The position numbers were made by a program, and so were the translations under genes. The notes beneath the pieces were generated by a model. The model was not told the origin of the DNA, made no database searches, and saw only the letters and a list, made by a program, of their open reading frames with translations. Source: Flavobacterium johnsoniae UW101 (lineage in GTDB: Bacteria; Bacteroidota; Bacteroidia; Flavobacteriales; Flavobacteriaceae). Taken from it: DNA of 64,000 nucleotides. Below are positions 34,826-42,866 of the stretch, in pieces (position 1 is the stretch's first letter; each line of letters starts with the position of its first letter). The stretch covers positions 2,976,001 to 3,040,000 of the forward strand of contig NC_009441.1 of the NCBI RefSeq assembly GCF_000016645.1, written 5' to 3'.

Positions 34826-35242
34826 ATGCCAAGAATACTCTCTATAGATTACGGACAAAAACGTACCGGAATAGCAGTTACAGATGAAATGCAGATAATA
34901 GCATCTGGTTTAACTACGATTCCAACTCACACTTTAATCGATTTTCTTAAAGATTATTTTGCTAAAGAAAAAGTTGAAGCCGTTTTAATTGGCGAGCCCA
35001 AACAAATGAATGGCCAGCCATCTGAAAGTGCATCTGTTATTAATGGGTTTGTAACTCACTTTTCAAATATTTTTCCTGACATGAAAGTAATTCGTGTTGA
35101 TGAACGTTTTACTTCAAAAATGGCATTTCAAACCATGCTCGACAGCGGACTCAGCAAAAAACAACGCCAGAACAAAGGTTTAATCGACGAAATTTCGGCA
35201 ACAATTATGCTTCAGGATTATCTTTCTTCTAAACGTTTTTAA
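34826..35242 (+). CDS. ruvX: RuvX / YqgF Holliday-junction resolvase-like nuclease
   Basis: This 138-residue RNase H-like nuclease processes pre-16S rRNA and possibly Holliday junctions. Motifs: SIDYGQKRTGIAVTDE (catalytic Asp) at the start, VLIGEPKQMNG in the middle, RVDERFTSKMA and DEISATIMLQDYL (final Asp region) near the end. The length is normal. It follows the toxin-antitoxin pair by 23 nt and may read through from it. In many Flavobacteriia I expect it near def, DUF5606 and mazG, which here lie 4.7 kb away. Confidence 0.92.
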   Translation: MPRILSIDYGQKRTGIAVTDEMQIIASGLTTIPTHTLIDFLKDYFAKEKVEAVLIGEPKQMNGQPSESASVINGFVTHFSNIFPDMKVIRVDERFTSKMAFQTMLDSGLSKKQRQNKGLIDEISATIMLQDYLSSKRF

Positions 35243-35367
35243 GTGTATTTCTGATTAATTTTTCTTTTTTAGAAAAAATTATAGTTTCCTAACTTTTATC
35301 ATGCAAAAATTAGTTTTTTTTTGCGATTGAAAGAAGTACCTTTGCACTTTAAAAACAAAATACTGTT

Positions 35368-36861
35368 ATGCCTGACAATACAATACGTTCCAATAGTGAA
35401 GTAGTGCTTATTGGAGCTGGAATTATGAGTGCAACTCTTGGATTAATTTTAAAAGAGCTGCAGCCGGATATAAAAATTGAAATTTACGAAAGATTAGATG
35501 TGGCGGCTGCCGAAAGCTCGGATGCCTGGAATAATGCAGGAACCGGACACTCAGCTTTTTGTGAATTAAATTATACTCCAGAAAAGGCTGATGGAAGTAT
35601 TGACCCTAAAAAAGCAATCAGTATTGCTGAATCATTTGAAATTTCACGACAGTTTTGGTCGTATTTAGTACAGCAGAATAAAGTTCCATCTCCGGAAAAT
35701 TTTATAAAAAGTGTTCCTCACATGAGTTTTGTATGGGGAGACAAAAATGTAGAATATTTAAGAAAAAGATTCGAAGCACTTCAAAGTAACCCAATTTTTG
35801 CAGATATGACATTCAGTACTGATTTTAATCAGTTAAAAGAATGGATGCCTCTTGTAATGGAAGGAAGAGAAGCAGATGAAAAATTAGCTGCAACTCACAT
35901 GGAAATAGGTACCGATGTTAATTTTGGAGCCTTAACAAGAAGCATGTTTAATTATCTTGAAAAGTTAGACGGCGTTACTTTATACTTTAATCACGAAGTT
36001 AAAAAGTTAAAACAGCGTGAAGATAAATCATGGAGAATTAAAATTACAGATTTGTCGACAGGACAAAAACGCAAAGCATATACAAAATTTGTATTTATTG
36101 GTGCTGGCGGCGGTTCATTGCCATTATTAGAAAAAGCAGATGTTCCGGAAGGTCACGGTTACGGCGGTTTCCCAGTTAGCGGACAATGGCTGAAATGTAC
36201 TAATCCGGAAGTTATTGCAAAACACCAGGCAAAAGTTTATGGTAAAGCTAGTGTTGGAGCACCTCCAATGTCAGTTCCTCATATTGATACACGTGTAATC
36301 GATGGTGAAAAAGCACTTCTTTTTGGCCCTTTCGCCGGATTCTCAACACGTTTCTTAAAAAATGGTTCATATCTAGATTTACCTCTATCTATAAAAGCAA
36401 ACAATTTAATCCCAATGCTTTCTGCGGGATTCCATAATATTCCATTAACGAAATATTTAATCGAGCAGGTTCGTCAGTCTCCAAAAGACAGAATGAAAGC
36501 ACTTCGTGAATATTTGCCTACTGCACGCTCTAAAGACTGGAAATTAGAAAAAGCAGGTCAGCGTGTTCAGGTTATTAAAAAAGGAAAAGATGGCGGCGGT
36601 GTTTTAGAATTTGGTACAGAAGTAATCAATACACACGACGGAACTCTGGCAGTTTTATTAGGAGCTTCTCCGGGAGCATCAACTGCAGTAGCTATTATGG
36701 TTGACTTAATCAGCAGATGTTTTACCAATCAGATTAAAACTCCTGAGTGGGAAGCTAAAATGAAAGAAATGATTCCTTCTTACGGTAAAACTCTGAACGA
36801 CAAACCAGAGCTTTTAGCAGAAATGAGAAAACATACGGCTGAAGTTTTAAAAATTAAATAA
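35368..36861 (+). CDS. mqo: Malate:quinone oxidoreductase Mqo
   Basis: This 497-residue FAD enzyme oxidises malate to oxaloacetate and passes electrons directly to quinone, at the cytoplasmic face of the inner membrane. The N-terminal dinucleotide motif VVLIGAGIMSATLG is followed by an acidic residue (EIYERLD), with AWNNAGTGHSAFCELNYTP at about 52-70, GGSLPLLEKA, and LLGASPGASTAVAIM near the end. A TACCTTTG -7 element at 35337-35344 lies about 23 nt before the ATG. It is monocistronic with its own terminator. Confidence 0.94.
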   Translation: MPDNTIRSNSEVVLIGAGIMSATLGLILKELQPDIKIEIYERLDVAAAESSDAWNNAGTGHSAFCELNYTPEKADGSIDPKKAISIAESFEISRQFWSYLVQQNKVPSPENFIKSVPHMSFVWGDKNVEYLRKRFEALQSNPIFADMTFSTDFNQLKEWMPLVMEGREADEKLAATHMEIGTDVNFGALTRSMFNYLEKLDGVTLYFNHEVKKLKQREDKSWRIKITDLSTGQKRKAYTKFVFIGAGGGSLPLLEKADVPEGHGYGGFPVSGQWLKCTNPEVIAKHQAKVYGKASVGAPPMSVPHIDTRVIDGEKALLFGPFAGFSTRFLKNGSYLDLPLSIKANNLIPMLSAGFHNIPLTKYLIEQVRQSPKDRMKALREYLPTARSKDWKLEKAGQRVQVIKKGKDGGGVLEFGTEVINTHDGTLAVLLGASPGASTAVAIMVDLISRCFTNQIKTPEWEAKMKEMIPSYGKTLNDKPELLAEMRKHTAEVLKIK

Positions 36862-36889
36862 TTAAAATTTCGAAATGTAAATAATACCC

Positions 36890-36925
36890 AAGGACTTAGT
36901 TTGTAAATAACTGAGTCCTTTTTTA
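36890..36925 (+). terminator. mqo terminator
   Basis: AAGGACTTAGTT with AACTGAGTCCTT (one G-T pair) around a short loop, then a T run. Confidence 0.8.
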
Positions 36926-36943
36926 ATTTTAACCAAAAAGAAT

Positions 36944-37516
36944 ATGGCACTTTCAAAAACAAACAATCCGGCATTAATTTTAATCGATATTCAAAAAGGA
37001 TTTGATGATATTGATTATTGGGGCGGACAGAGAAATAATGTAAATGCAGAAGAAAACGCTGCTGAAATTTTAAATCTGTGGAGACAAAATAATCTGCCAG
37101 TTTTTCATATTCAGCATTGTTCTTCAAATCCAAATTCTTTGCTCAACGAAAATAATGCGGGGAATGAGTTTAAAGATGTGGTAAAACCAAATGAAGGAGA
37201 AATCGTTATTAAAAAGAATGTAAACAGCGCTTTTATAGGTACAAATTTAAAAGAAAAATTGGATAATGCTAAAATAACGACATTGGTAATTGTAGGTTTA
37301 ACAACAGATCACTGTGTGTCGACAACAACAAGAATGGCAGGAAATTTTGGTTTTGATACTTTTATCGTTTCAGATGCGACAGCAACCTTTAATAAAAAAG
37401 GAGTGGACGGACAGAATTTTTCGGCAGAACTAATTCATGAAACCGCTTTGGCAAGTTTAAACAATGAATTTGCAGCTGTTGTAACAACTGATTTTGTAAA
37501 ACAAAATATCAAATAA
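36944..37516 (+). CDS. Isochorismatase-like cysteine hydrolase
   Basis: The 190-residue cytoplasmic enzyme of the cysteine hydrolase superfamily has its full triad visible: D15 (LILIDIQKGF), K90/K91 (IVIKKNVNSAF) and nucleophile C124 (LTTDHCVSTTTRMA). Such enzymes hydrolyse amides (nicotinamidase) or vinyl ethers (isochorismatase); the exact substrate cannot be told. It follows mqo and is separated from the convergent FUSC gene by a long terminator stem. Confidence 0.9.
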   Translation: MALSKTNNPALILIDIQKGFDDIDYWGGQRNNVNAEENAAEILNLWRQNNLPVFHIQHCSSNPNSLLNENNAGNEFKDVVKPNEGEIVIKKNVNSAFIGTNLKEKLDNAKITTLVIVGLTTDHCVSTTTRMAGNFGFDTFIVSDATATFNKKGVDGQNFSAELIHETALASLNNEFAAVVTTDFVKQNIK

Positions 37517-37526
37517 AAACAAAGAA

Positions 37527-37577
37527 AATAAAAGAATTAAAAGCCTTAATCGTTCTTTACGGCTTTTAATTCTTTTG
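37527..37577. terminator. Bidirectional terminator spanning the FUSC stop codon
   Basis: AAAAGAATTAAAAGCC pairs with GGCTTTTAATTCTTTT around a 15-nt loop. The stop codon of the minus-strand FUSC gene (37546-37548) falls in the loop region. Confidence 0.85.
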
Positions 37578-39768
37578 TTATTTTTAAAATTTTCTCGGCA
37601 AGATTGCTCATCCAGATTAACTGCTCAATAACCATTGAAGCTTCCTGCATTTTTGCCTGACGAGTTTCTTTATCCAATTCATCATCTGTTGCCAGACGAG
37701 TGAAGTTTTTGCGTTTTAGTTCCTCAAACTGTAAAGTCACATCTTCTTTGTCAAAAAAAGTATCCGTAATTATAGTTTCATTTCTTAAAATAGAAATAGA
37801 GTTATCTAAATTAGATAAAATGGTTTTTATAATATAATTGAATGAATCTGAAGCAGATGTTGTTTGATGTGACTGAATATAAGTTGATAAAGACGCTAAT
37901 GCAGACAAAAGCGAATGATTTAAAACTACCAGTTTATTTACCAAAGGCATTGTTTTTTGCTTAGATTTTGGCTCCTGCATCATACGCTGAAAAGAAGTCA
38001 TTAAATTTCCAATTTCAACAAAAGCATTTTTTCTGGCTAATCGGTATGAAGTTGGAATTTCTCCTTTTTTATTATAAAAATCAGCAATTTCTTTAAGGTA
38101 ATTTCGATTTGCCCTGATTGCATTTTCGATATGAATAGGCGTGTTTATAAACTCCCAGGCAGGCCATAAAAACTGATTGGCTATAAATGCCAAAGTCGCT
38201 CCGGTAAGCGTATCTAAAATTCTAAACTGAATAACTTCTACAACATTTGGAGTTAAAATACCATAGATAAATACAACATACATAGTTACAAATGTTGCAC
38301 TTATTTTATAGTTAATTTGAGTAAAAGAAATACCTAAAAGCATGCATACAATTGAAAAAATACTTAATGCAACATGATTTTGAATTATGGACACAATTCC
38401 AAAGGCTAATAATCCGCCTAGAATAGTCCCAAACATACGATTATAAGATCGTTCTTTGGTTAATCCGTAACCAGGGCGCATAATTACTACAATGGTTAGT
38501 AAAATCCAATAAACGTTTTGAAGATCCAGCATTTCTCCAATAAATAAACCAATTAAAATCGTAATGGTTAATCGCAGAGAATGCCTGAAAATAGACGAAG
38601 AGTAACTTAAATTTTCAGTAAGTGTTCTTAAAGGGTAGTATTGAGGTGTTAAGAATTTTTCTAACTCCTTATCTTTATCTTTCAATTTATAAGACTGCAT
38701 TGCCAGTGATAACGCACGCTGAATAATTTTAATTTTTCCAACCTGATTTTTGGCATATTTCAGCATATTGGTCAGCATTAAAACGCCTTCTGCAGCTTCT
38801 TCTTTTCCTAATGTTTTTTCATAATCAAAAATGGCAAATTCTAAAGCATCTAATTCATTTTTAAGATCGTCTTTGTCAACATAAACCGCAATATGATGTA
38901 CATTTTTAGAAAGCTTTTTAAGTGTTGAAGCCAGTTTGTAAGCTACATTTTGATACGTACGAAGAACTTCAGGATGTTTAGCAAATTTTTCATGAAGTTT
39001 ACTATGATCGAATGATGTATATAATGCAAGTTCCTGAATTTCAACCAAAGTAATAAAAACCAAAAGCATTTTTCGGTTTTGGCTTGTTGTTCCAGATGCA
39101 TTTTGATTTCCTATAAGCATTTTACGCAAATCTTCATGAATCAAATTCAAATCGACTTGTATGGCAAGCTGTTTTTCAATTATTTTTTCGCGATTCGCTT
39201 CTGGACTCCATAAATCTCCTCTTAGTTTTAAATATTTTGCCGTCAGCTTTATACCTTCTGCAATTTGCAATTCTACATATTTATAGGGCTGTACAAAATG
39301 AAAAACAAGTGAAACTATCAGATATAAAATTCCTCCAATAAAAATAAACCCAGAATATTGAAAAGCTTCCCAGCCTTCGTGCAAATGTCCAAACGATAAC
39401 GAAATAGACAATAAGGCAGAAAACGAAACCAGTGTGGCACGCTGTCCATAAACTGAAATCATCGAACATAAAAACAATAAAAATCCTAAAAAAGGATAAA
39501 ATAAAAAAGGAAAAGGATAAGCAAGATTTACTAATAAATTTACACCCGATACGATAAACGATGCAACGATTAATCCTTTAATTTTGTGGCTTAAAGAACT
39601 TGGGATATCACTGGGATAAGTATAAAAAGCACCCAGTGCAATAGTAAAACCTATTTCGAAATGGCCTAAAAAATTCAAAATTAAAACGGGCACAACTGAA
39701 GCAATTGTTACTTTTGAAGCGTTTAAAAAAGAAGTACTGTTTGTAAATTTTGAGATGCGGTCAAACAT
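37546..39768 (-). CDS. FUSC family inner-membrane protein (YccS/YhfK type)
   Basis: The 740-residue protein has two blocks of about six membrane helices, roughly residues 18-165 and 385-535. Each is followed by a large cytoplasmic helical region, the duplicated layout of FUSC family transporters related to AaeB and fusaric-acid efflux pumps. The second block contains NVYWILLTIVVIMRPGYGLTKERSYNR, the family signature. Substrate unknown. A TAACTTTG -7 on the minus strand at 39793-39786 is a candidate promoter. Confidence 0.85.
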   Translation of the reverse strand: MFDRISKFTNSTSFLNASKVTIASVVPVLILNFLGHFEIGFTIALGAFYTYPSDIPSSLSHKIKGLIVASFIVSGVNLLVNLAYPFPFLFYPFLGFLLFLCSMISVYGQRATLVSFSALLSISLSFGHLHEGWEAFQYSGFIFIGGILYLIVSLVFHFVQPYKYVELQIAEGIKLTAKYLKLRGDLWSPEANREKIIEKQLAIQVDLNLIHEDLRKMLIGNQNASGTTSQNRKMLLVFITLVEIQELALYTSFDHSKLHEKFAKHPEVLRTYQNVAYKLASTLKKLSKNVHHIAVYVDKDDLKNELDALEFAIFDYEKTLGKEEAAEGVLMLTNMLKYAKNQVGKIKIIQRALSLAMQSYKLKDKDKELEKFLTPQYYPLRTLTENLSYSSSIFRHSLRLTITILIGLFIGEMLDLQNVYWILLTIVVIMRPGYGLTKERSYNRMFGTILGGLLAFGIVSIIQNHVALSIFSIVCMLLGISFTQINYKISATFVTMYVVFIYGILTPNVVEVIQFRILDTLTGATLAFIANQFLWPAWEFINTPIHIENAIRANRNYLKEIADFYNKKGEIPTSYRLARKNAFVEIGNLMTSFQRMMQEPKSKQKTMPLVNKLVVLNHSLLSALASLSTYIQSHQTTSASDSFNYIIKTILSNLDNSISILRNETIITDTFFDKEDVTLQFEELKRKNFTRLATDDELDKETRQAKMQEASMVIEQLIWMSNLAEKILKITKELKAVKND

Positions 39769-39967
39769 ATAATGAGGTTTACTAGCAAAGTTAAGAATTG
39801 TACGAAATATTTTGGCATAATTATAGCTGAGTTTTCCAAAGCATATAAAAAATATGTTATAATGTGCGTTTACAACTATTGGTTGACTATTTTTTACTAT
39901 TTTTGCCAGCTGAATTATGAGAACCGATTTTTAAGGTTTTCGTTAGAAAAACATTAAATAAAAACAA

Positions 39968-40558
39968 ATGATTTTACCAATTGTAGGATATGGTGATCCT
40001 GTTTTAAGAAAAGTAGGTACGGCAATTACGCCAGATTATCCTAACTTAAAAGAGACAATAGCAAACATGTATGAAACCATGTATAATGCTTACGGAGTTG
40101 GACTTGCTGCACCGCAGGTAGGTTTGCCAATACGTATATTTGTTATCGATACAACACCTTTTAGTGATGACGAGGATTTGCCGGCAGATGAACAAAAGGA
40201 TTTAAAAGGTTTTAAAAGAACTTTTATCAATGCTAAAATTGTTAAAGAAGAAGGTGAGGAGTGGAGTTTTAACGAAGGATGTTTAAGTATTCCGGATGTT
40301 CGTGAAGATGTTTACAGAAAACCAACTGTTACAATTGAATACTGCGAAGAAGATTTTGTAATGAAAACAGAAGTTTTTGACGGTTTAATTGCAAGAGTAA
40401 TTCAACACGAATACGACCACATCGAAGGAGTTTTATTTACAGATAAAATATCTTCTTTGAAAAAGCGTTTGATTCAAAAGAAATTGAAAAATATCACAGA
40501 AGGCAAAACGTTTCAGGAATACAGAATGAAATTTGCAGCCGCTAAAAAAGGCAGATAA
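39968..40558 (+). CDS. def: Peptide deformylase
   Basis: This enzyme removes the formyl group from nascent N-formylmethionine. The 196-residue protein has all three family motifs: GVGLAAPQ (43-50), EGCLS (103-107, metal ligand C105) and HEYDH (147-151, ligands H147 and H151, catalytic E148). The longer loop between motifs 1 and 2 and the C-terminus fit the flavobacterial form. A TATTTTTG at 39898-39905 may be its promoter. It is followed by DUF5606 and mazG genes. Confidence 0.95.
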   Translation: MILPIVGYGDPVLRKVGTAITPDYPNLKETIANMYETMYNAYGVGLAAPQVGLPIRIFVIDTTPFSDDEDLPADEQKDLKGFKRTFINAKIVKEEGEEWSFNEGCLSIPDVREDVYRKPTVTIEYCEEDFVMKTEVFDGLIARVIQHEYDHIEGVLFTDKISSLKKRLIQKKLKNITEGKTFQEYRMKFAAAKKGR

Positions 40559-40618
40559 TGTTCTAAAAAAAGAACATCAAAAAAATACTAGAAATTCTTA
40601 ATACTAATTTTAATAAAC

Positions 40619-41104
40619 ATGAATTTAGACAAAATTTTAGCCATTTCTGGGAAACCAGGTTTATATGTATTGAAAGTGCAGACTCGTACAGGTTTTGTGG
40701 CAGAATCATTATTAGATGGAAAAAAAATCACAGTAAACTTAAAAAGTAACGTAAGTTTATTATCTGAAATTTCAATTTATACATACGAAGGTGAAAAACC
40801 ATTGACTGAAGTAATGCAAAAAATTGCAGTAAAAGAAAACAAAGGTCAGGCTATTTCTCATAAGGAAGATAATGCAACTTTAAGTGCTTACTTCAAAGAA
40901 ATTTTGCCAGAATATGATGAAGAAAGAGTTTATCCTTCAGATATTAAAAAAGTATTAAACTGGTACAATACACTTCAGGCTAAAGGTTTAGTAACAGATT
41001 TAGCTCCGGCTGCTGCTGAAACTCCGGAAGAAGCTCCTGCTGCTGAAGAAAAACCAAAAAAAGCGCCAGCTGCTAAAAAAGCAAAAGCTAAAAAAGAAGA
41101 ATAG
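40619..41104 (+). CDS. DUF5606 family protein
   Basis: The 161-residue soluble protein has an N-terminal beta-rich domain (MNLDKILAISGKPGLYVLKVQTR), a helical middle, and an Ala/Pro/Lys/Glu-rich low-complexity tail from about residue 128 (EEAPAAEEKPKKAPAAKK). It matches DUF5606, a Bacteroidota family usually located beside def and mazG, of unknown role. The basic tail may bind nucleic acid. It lies 60 nt after def and is probably co-transcribed, with a terminator after it. Confidence 0.88.
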   Translation: MNLDKILAISGKPGLYVLKVQTRTGFVAESLLDGKKITVNLKSNVSLLSEISIYTYEGEKPLTEVMQKIAVKENKGQAISHKEDNATLSAYFKEILPEYDEERVYPSDIKKVLNWYNTLQAKGLVTDLAPAAAETPEEAPAAEEKPKKAPAAKKAKAKKEE

Positions 41105-41129
41105 CAGTTTACTGCATTCAAAATATATT

Positions 41130-41165
41130 AATCCTGTTAAGATGTTTTCTTGACAGGATTTTTTA
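41130..41165 (+). terminator. Terminator after DUF5606
   Basis: AATCCTGT with ACAGGATT, extended by AAGA/TCTT inside, then a T run. Confidence 0.75.
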
Positions 41166-41205
41166 CTTTTACATATTCGGTTACAATATCAAAAATACTT
41201 CAAAA

Positions 41206-41976
41206 ATGAGCAGAGAACTTCAATTAAAAGCCTTCGAAAGATTATTAATTATAATGGATGAACTTCGTGAGCAGTGTCCGTGGGATAAAAAACAGACTTT
41301 GCAGACACTAAGGCATTTAACTATTGAAGAAACCTATGAATTGGGCGATGCTATTTTGGATAATGATTTAAACGAAGTTAAAAAAGAACTTGGCGATTTA
41401 CTGCTACATATCGTGTTTTATGCAAAAATAGGTTCAGAAACCAATGATTTTGATATTGCCGATGTCTGCAATGAAATCTGCGATAAATTAATTCATCGTC
41501 ATCCGCATATTTACAGCGATACTGTTGTAAAAGATGAAGAAGAAGTAAAACAAAACTGGGAAAAACTAAAATTGAAAGAAGGTAAAAAATCAGTTTTAGA
41601 AGGTGTTCCGAGAAGTTTACCCGCATTAGTAAAAGCAAGCCGAATTCAGGATAAAGTAAAAGGCGTTGGTTTTGACTGGGAAGAACCGCATCAGGTTTGG
41701 GATAAAGTTCAGGAAGAGCTGGAAGAATTACAAGTTGAAGTTCAGACTGGAGATCAGGATAAAATTGAAGCTGAATTTGGAGATGTTTTATTCTCGATGA
41801 TTAATTATGCCCGATTTTTAAATGTTAATCCGGAAGATGCTTTAGAACGCACCAATAAAAAATTCATTAAGCGTTTTCAATATTTAGAAAGCAAAGCTTC
41901 AGAATTAGGAAAACCTTTAATGGATATGACTCTGGCCGAAATGGATGTTTTTTGGAATGAAGCGAAAAAGCAATAA
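41206..41976 (+). CDS. mazG: Nucleoside triphosphate pyrophosphohydrolase MazG
   Basis: This house-cleaning enzyme hydrolyses (d)NTPs, including damaged ones, to monophosphates. The 256-residue form has the two MazG domains of the E. coli type: CPWDKKQTLQTLRHLTIEETYELGDAI in the first, with the EE-x-x-E-like metal motif (about E39-E42 and nearby), and EELEELQVEVQTGDQDKIEAEFGDVLFS in the second. Ends 2 nt before the stop of the convergent FNR-like gene. Confidence 0.93.
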   Translation: MSRELQLKAFERLLIIMDELREQCPWDKKQTLQTLRHLTIEETYELGDAILDNDLNEVKKELGDLLLHIVFYAKIGSETNDFDIADVCNEICDKLIHRHPHIYSDTVVKDEEEVKQNWEKLKLKEGKKSVLEGVPRSLPALVKASRIQDKVKGVGFDWEEPHQVWDKVQEELEELQVEVQTGDQDKIEAEFGDVLFSMINYARFLNVNPEDALERTNKKFIKRFQYLESKASELGKPLMDMTLAEMDVFWNEAKKQ

Positions 41977-41978
41977 AA

Positions 41979-42659
41979 CTATTCTGCCAGTTTTTTTAAG
42001 GCTTTTACGTTTTTCAGCATAATTTTTTTACCAACTAATTCAATCAATTCCAATTTATTAAAATCAGATAGTAATCGAATACAGCTTTCAGTTGCAGTAC
42101 CAATTATTCCGGCAAGTTCTTCTCTGGTAAGCTGTACTTTAAGGGTTTTATCTGGATTTTCACCAAAATCATCATGAAGCTGCAGTAAGGTTTCAGCCAG
42201 ACGCTGTTTTACCGTTTTTTGAACTAAAGCGATTTTGTCATTATCAGATTCCTTCAAATCTTCGCATACAGACTGCATCAGGTTCAAAGAAAATTGATTG
42301 TTGTTATTAAAGAAATGAATAATTTCAGATTTCGGAATAAAACAAACTTCCATATCAGCAATTGCTTTTGCAGATAAATTGGCTGGTTCATTGCTAATCA
42401 TAGAACGCTGGCCTAAAAGTTCACCAGATTTTACAAGTTTTACAATCTGGTCTTTTCCGTTGGCGCTTAATTTAGATAGTTTTCCAACTCCGTCCTTAAC
42501 ACAAAAAACGCCGTTGGTAACTTCACCTTCTTCAAAAATAGCCTCACCTTTTTTAATAGTGTAAGTCGTTTTACTGCTGGCAAGTTTTACAACTTCATCT
42601 TTATTAAGAGCCTTTAATGAAGAAAGCTGTCTAACGATACATTGATCACATTTACTCAT
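41979..42659 (-). CDS. FNR/CRP-family regulator with cysteines for oxygen sensing
   Basis: The 226-residue protein has a cyclic-nucleotide-binding-type beta roll (about 20-125), a dimerisation helix and a C-terminal HTH. Cysteines C4 and C7 align with E. coli FNR C20 and C23 (CDQC like CQDC), and C106 (MEVCFIP) aligns with FNR C122. The position of FNR C29 is serine (S13), but there is an extra C53. An unusual Fe-S ligand set, or another redox use, is implied. The recognition helix TESCIRLL keeps E and R of FNR ESR but has Ile where FNR has S212. It sits beside the cco genes carrying matching DNA sites. Confidence 0.85.
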   Translation of the reverse strand: MSKCDQCIVRQLSSLKALNKDEVVKLASSKTTYTIKKGEAIFEEGEVTNGVFCVKDGVGKLSKLSANGKDQIVKLVKSGELLGQRSMISNEPANLSAKAIADMEVCFIPKSEIIHFFNNNNQFSLNLMQSVCEDLKESDNDKIALVQKTVKQRLAETLLQLHDDFGENPDKTLKVQLTREELAGIIGTATESCIRLLSDFNKLELIELVGKKIMLKNVKALKKLAE

Positions 42660-42681
42660 AGCAATTAAAAAAAGTTTGATG

Positions 42682-42689
42682 CAAAATTA
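42682..42689 (-). promoter_or_regulatory. -7 element of the FNR-like regulator gene
   Basis: TAATTTTG on the minus strand (42689-42682) lies 23 nt before the ATG at 42659; the -33 motif is weak. A perfect 10-bp palindrome, CCAATATTGG, lies just upstream at 42691-42700 (role unknown). Confidence 0.45.
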
Positions 42690-42801
42690 ACCAATATTGG
42701 GCTTTCTTGGTAATTTTATTGTCTAAAAAATACATAAAAAAGTGATTATCGCTGTTTGAGCGTTTTAATTTGCTAAATTAGAATTTTGAATTCATTGTAA
42801 C

Positions 42802-42846
42802 ATGATAAATATCATAGTTATAATTACTGCTTTTTTGGAATATTTG
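42802..42846 (+). promoter_or_regulatory. FNR-like site and promoter of ccoI
   Basis: The palindrome ATGAT-AAAT-ATCAT (42802-42815) is centred 30.5 nt before an AATATTTG element (42839-42846), one mismatch from the -7 consensus. No TTG lies at the -33 position, which suits activator dependence. The ATG is at 42867. Confidence 0.7.
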
Positions 42847-42866
42847 TCGAATTAAAAAAACAAATT

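Noticed and set aside
39772..39957. Open frame of 61 codons between FUSC and def
   Set aside because: It overlaps the putative promoters of both neighbours, has an erratic aromatic and cysteine-rich composition, and shows no family features.
42691..42700. CCAATATTGG palindrome as an autoregulatory site of the FNR-like gene
   Set aside because: It does not resemble the ATGAT half-site; it may be chance in AT-rich DNA. Kept only as a note with the promoter.
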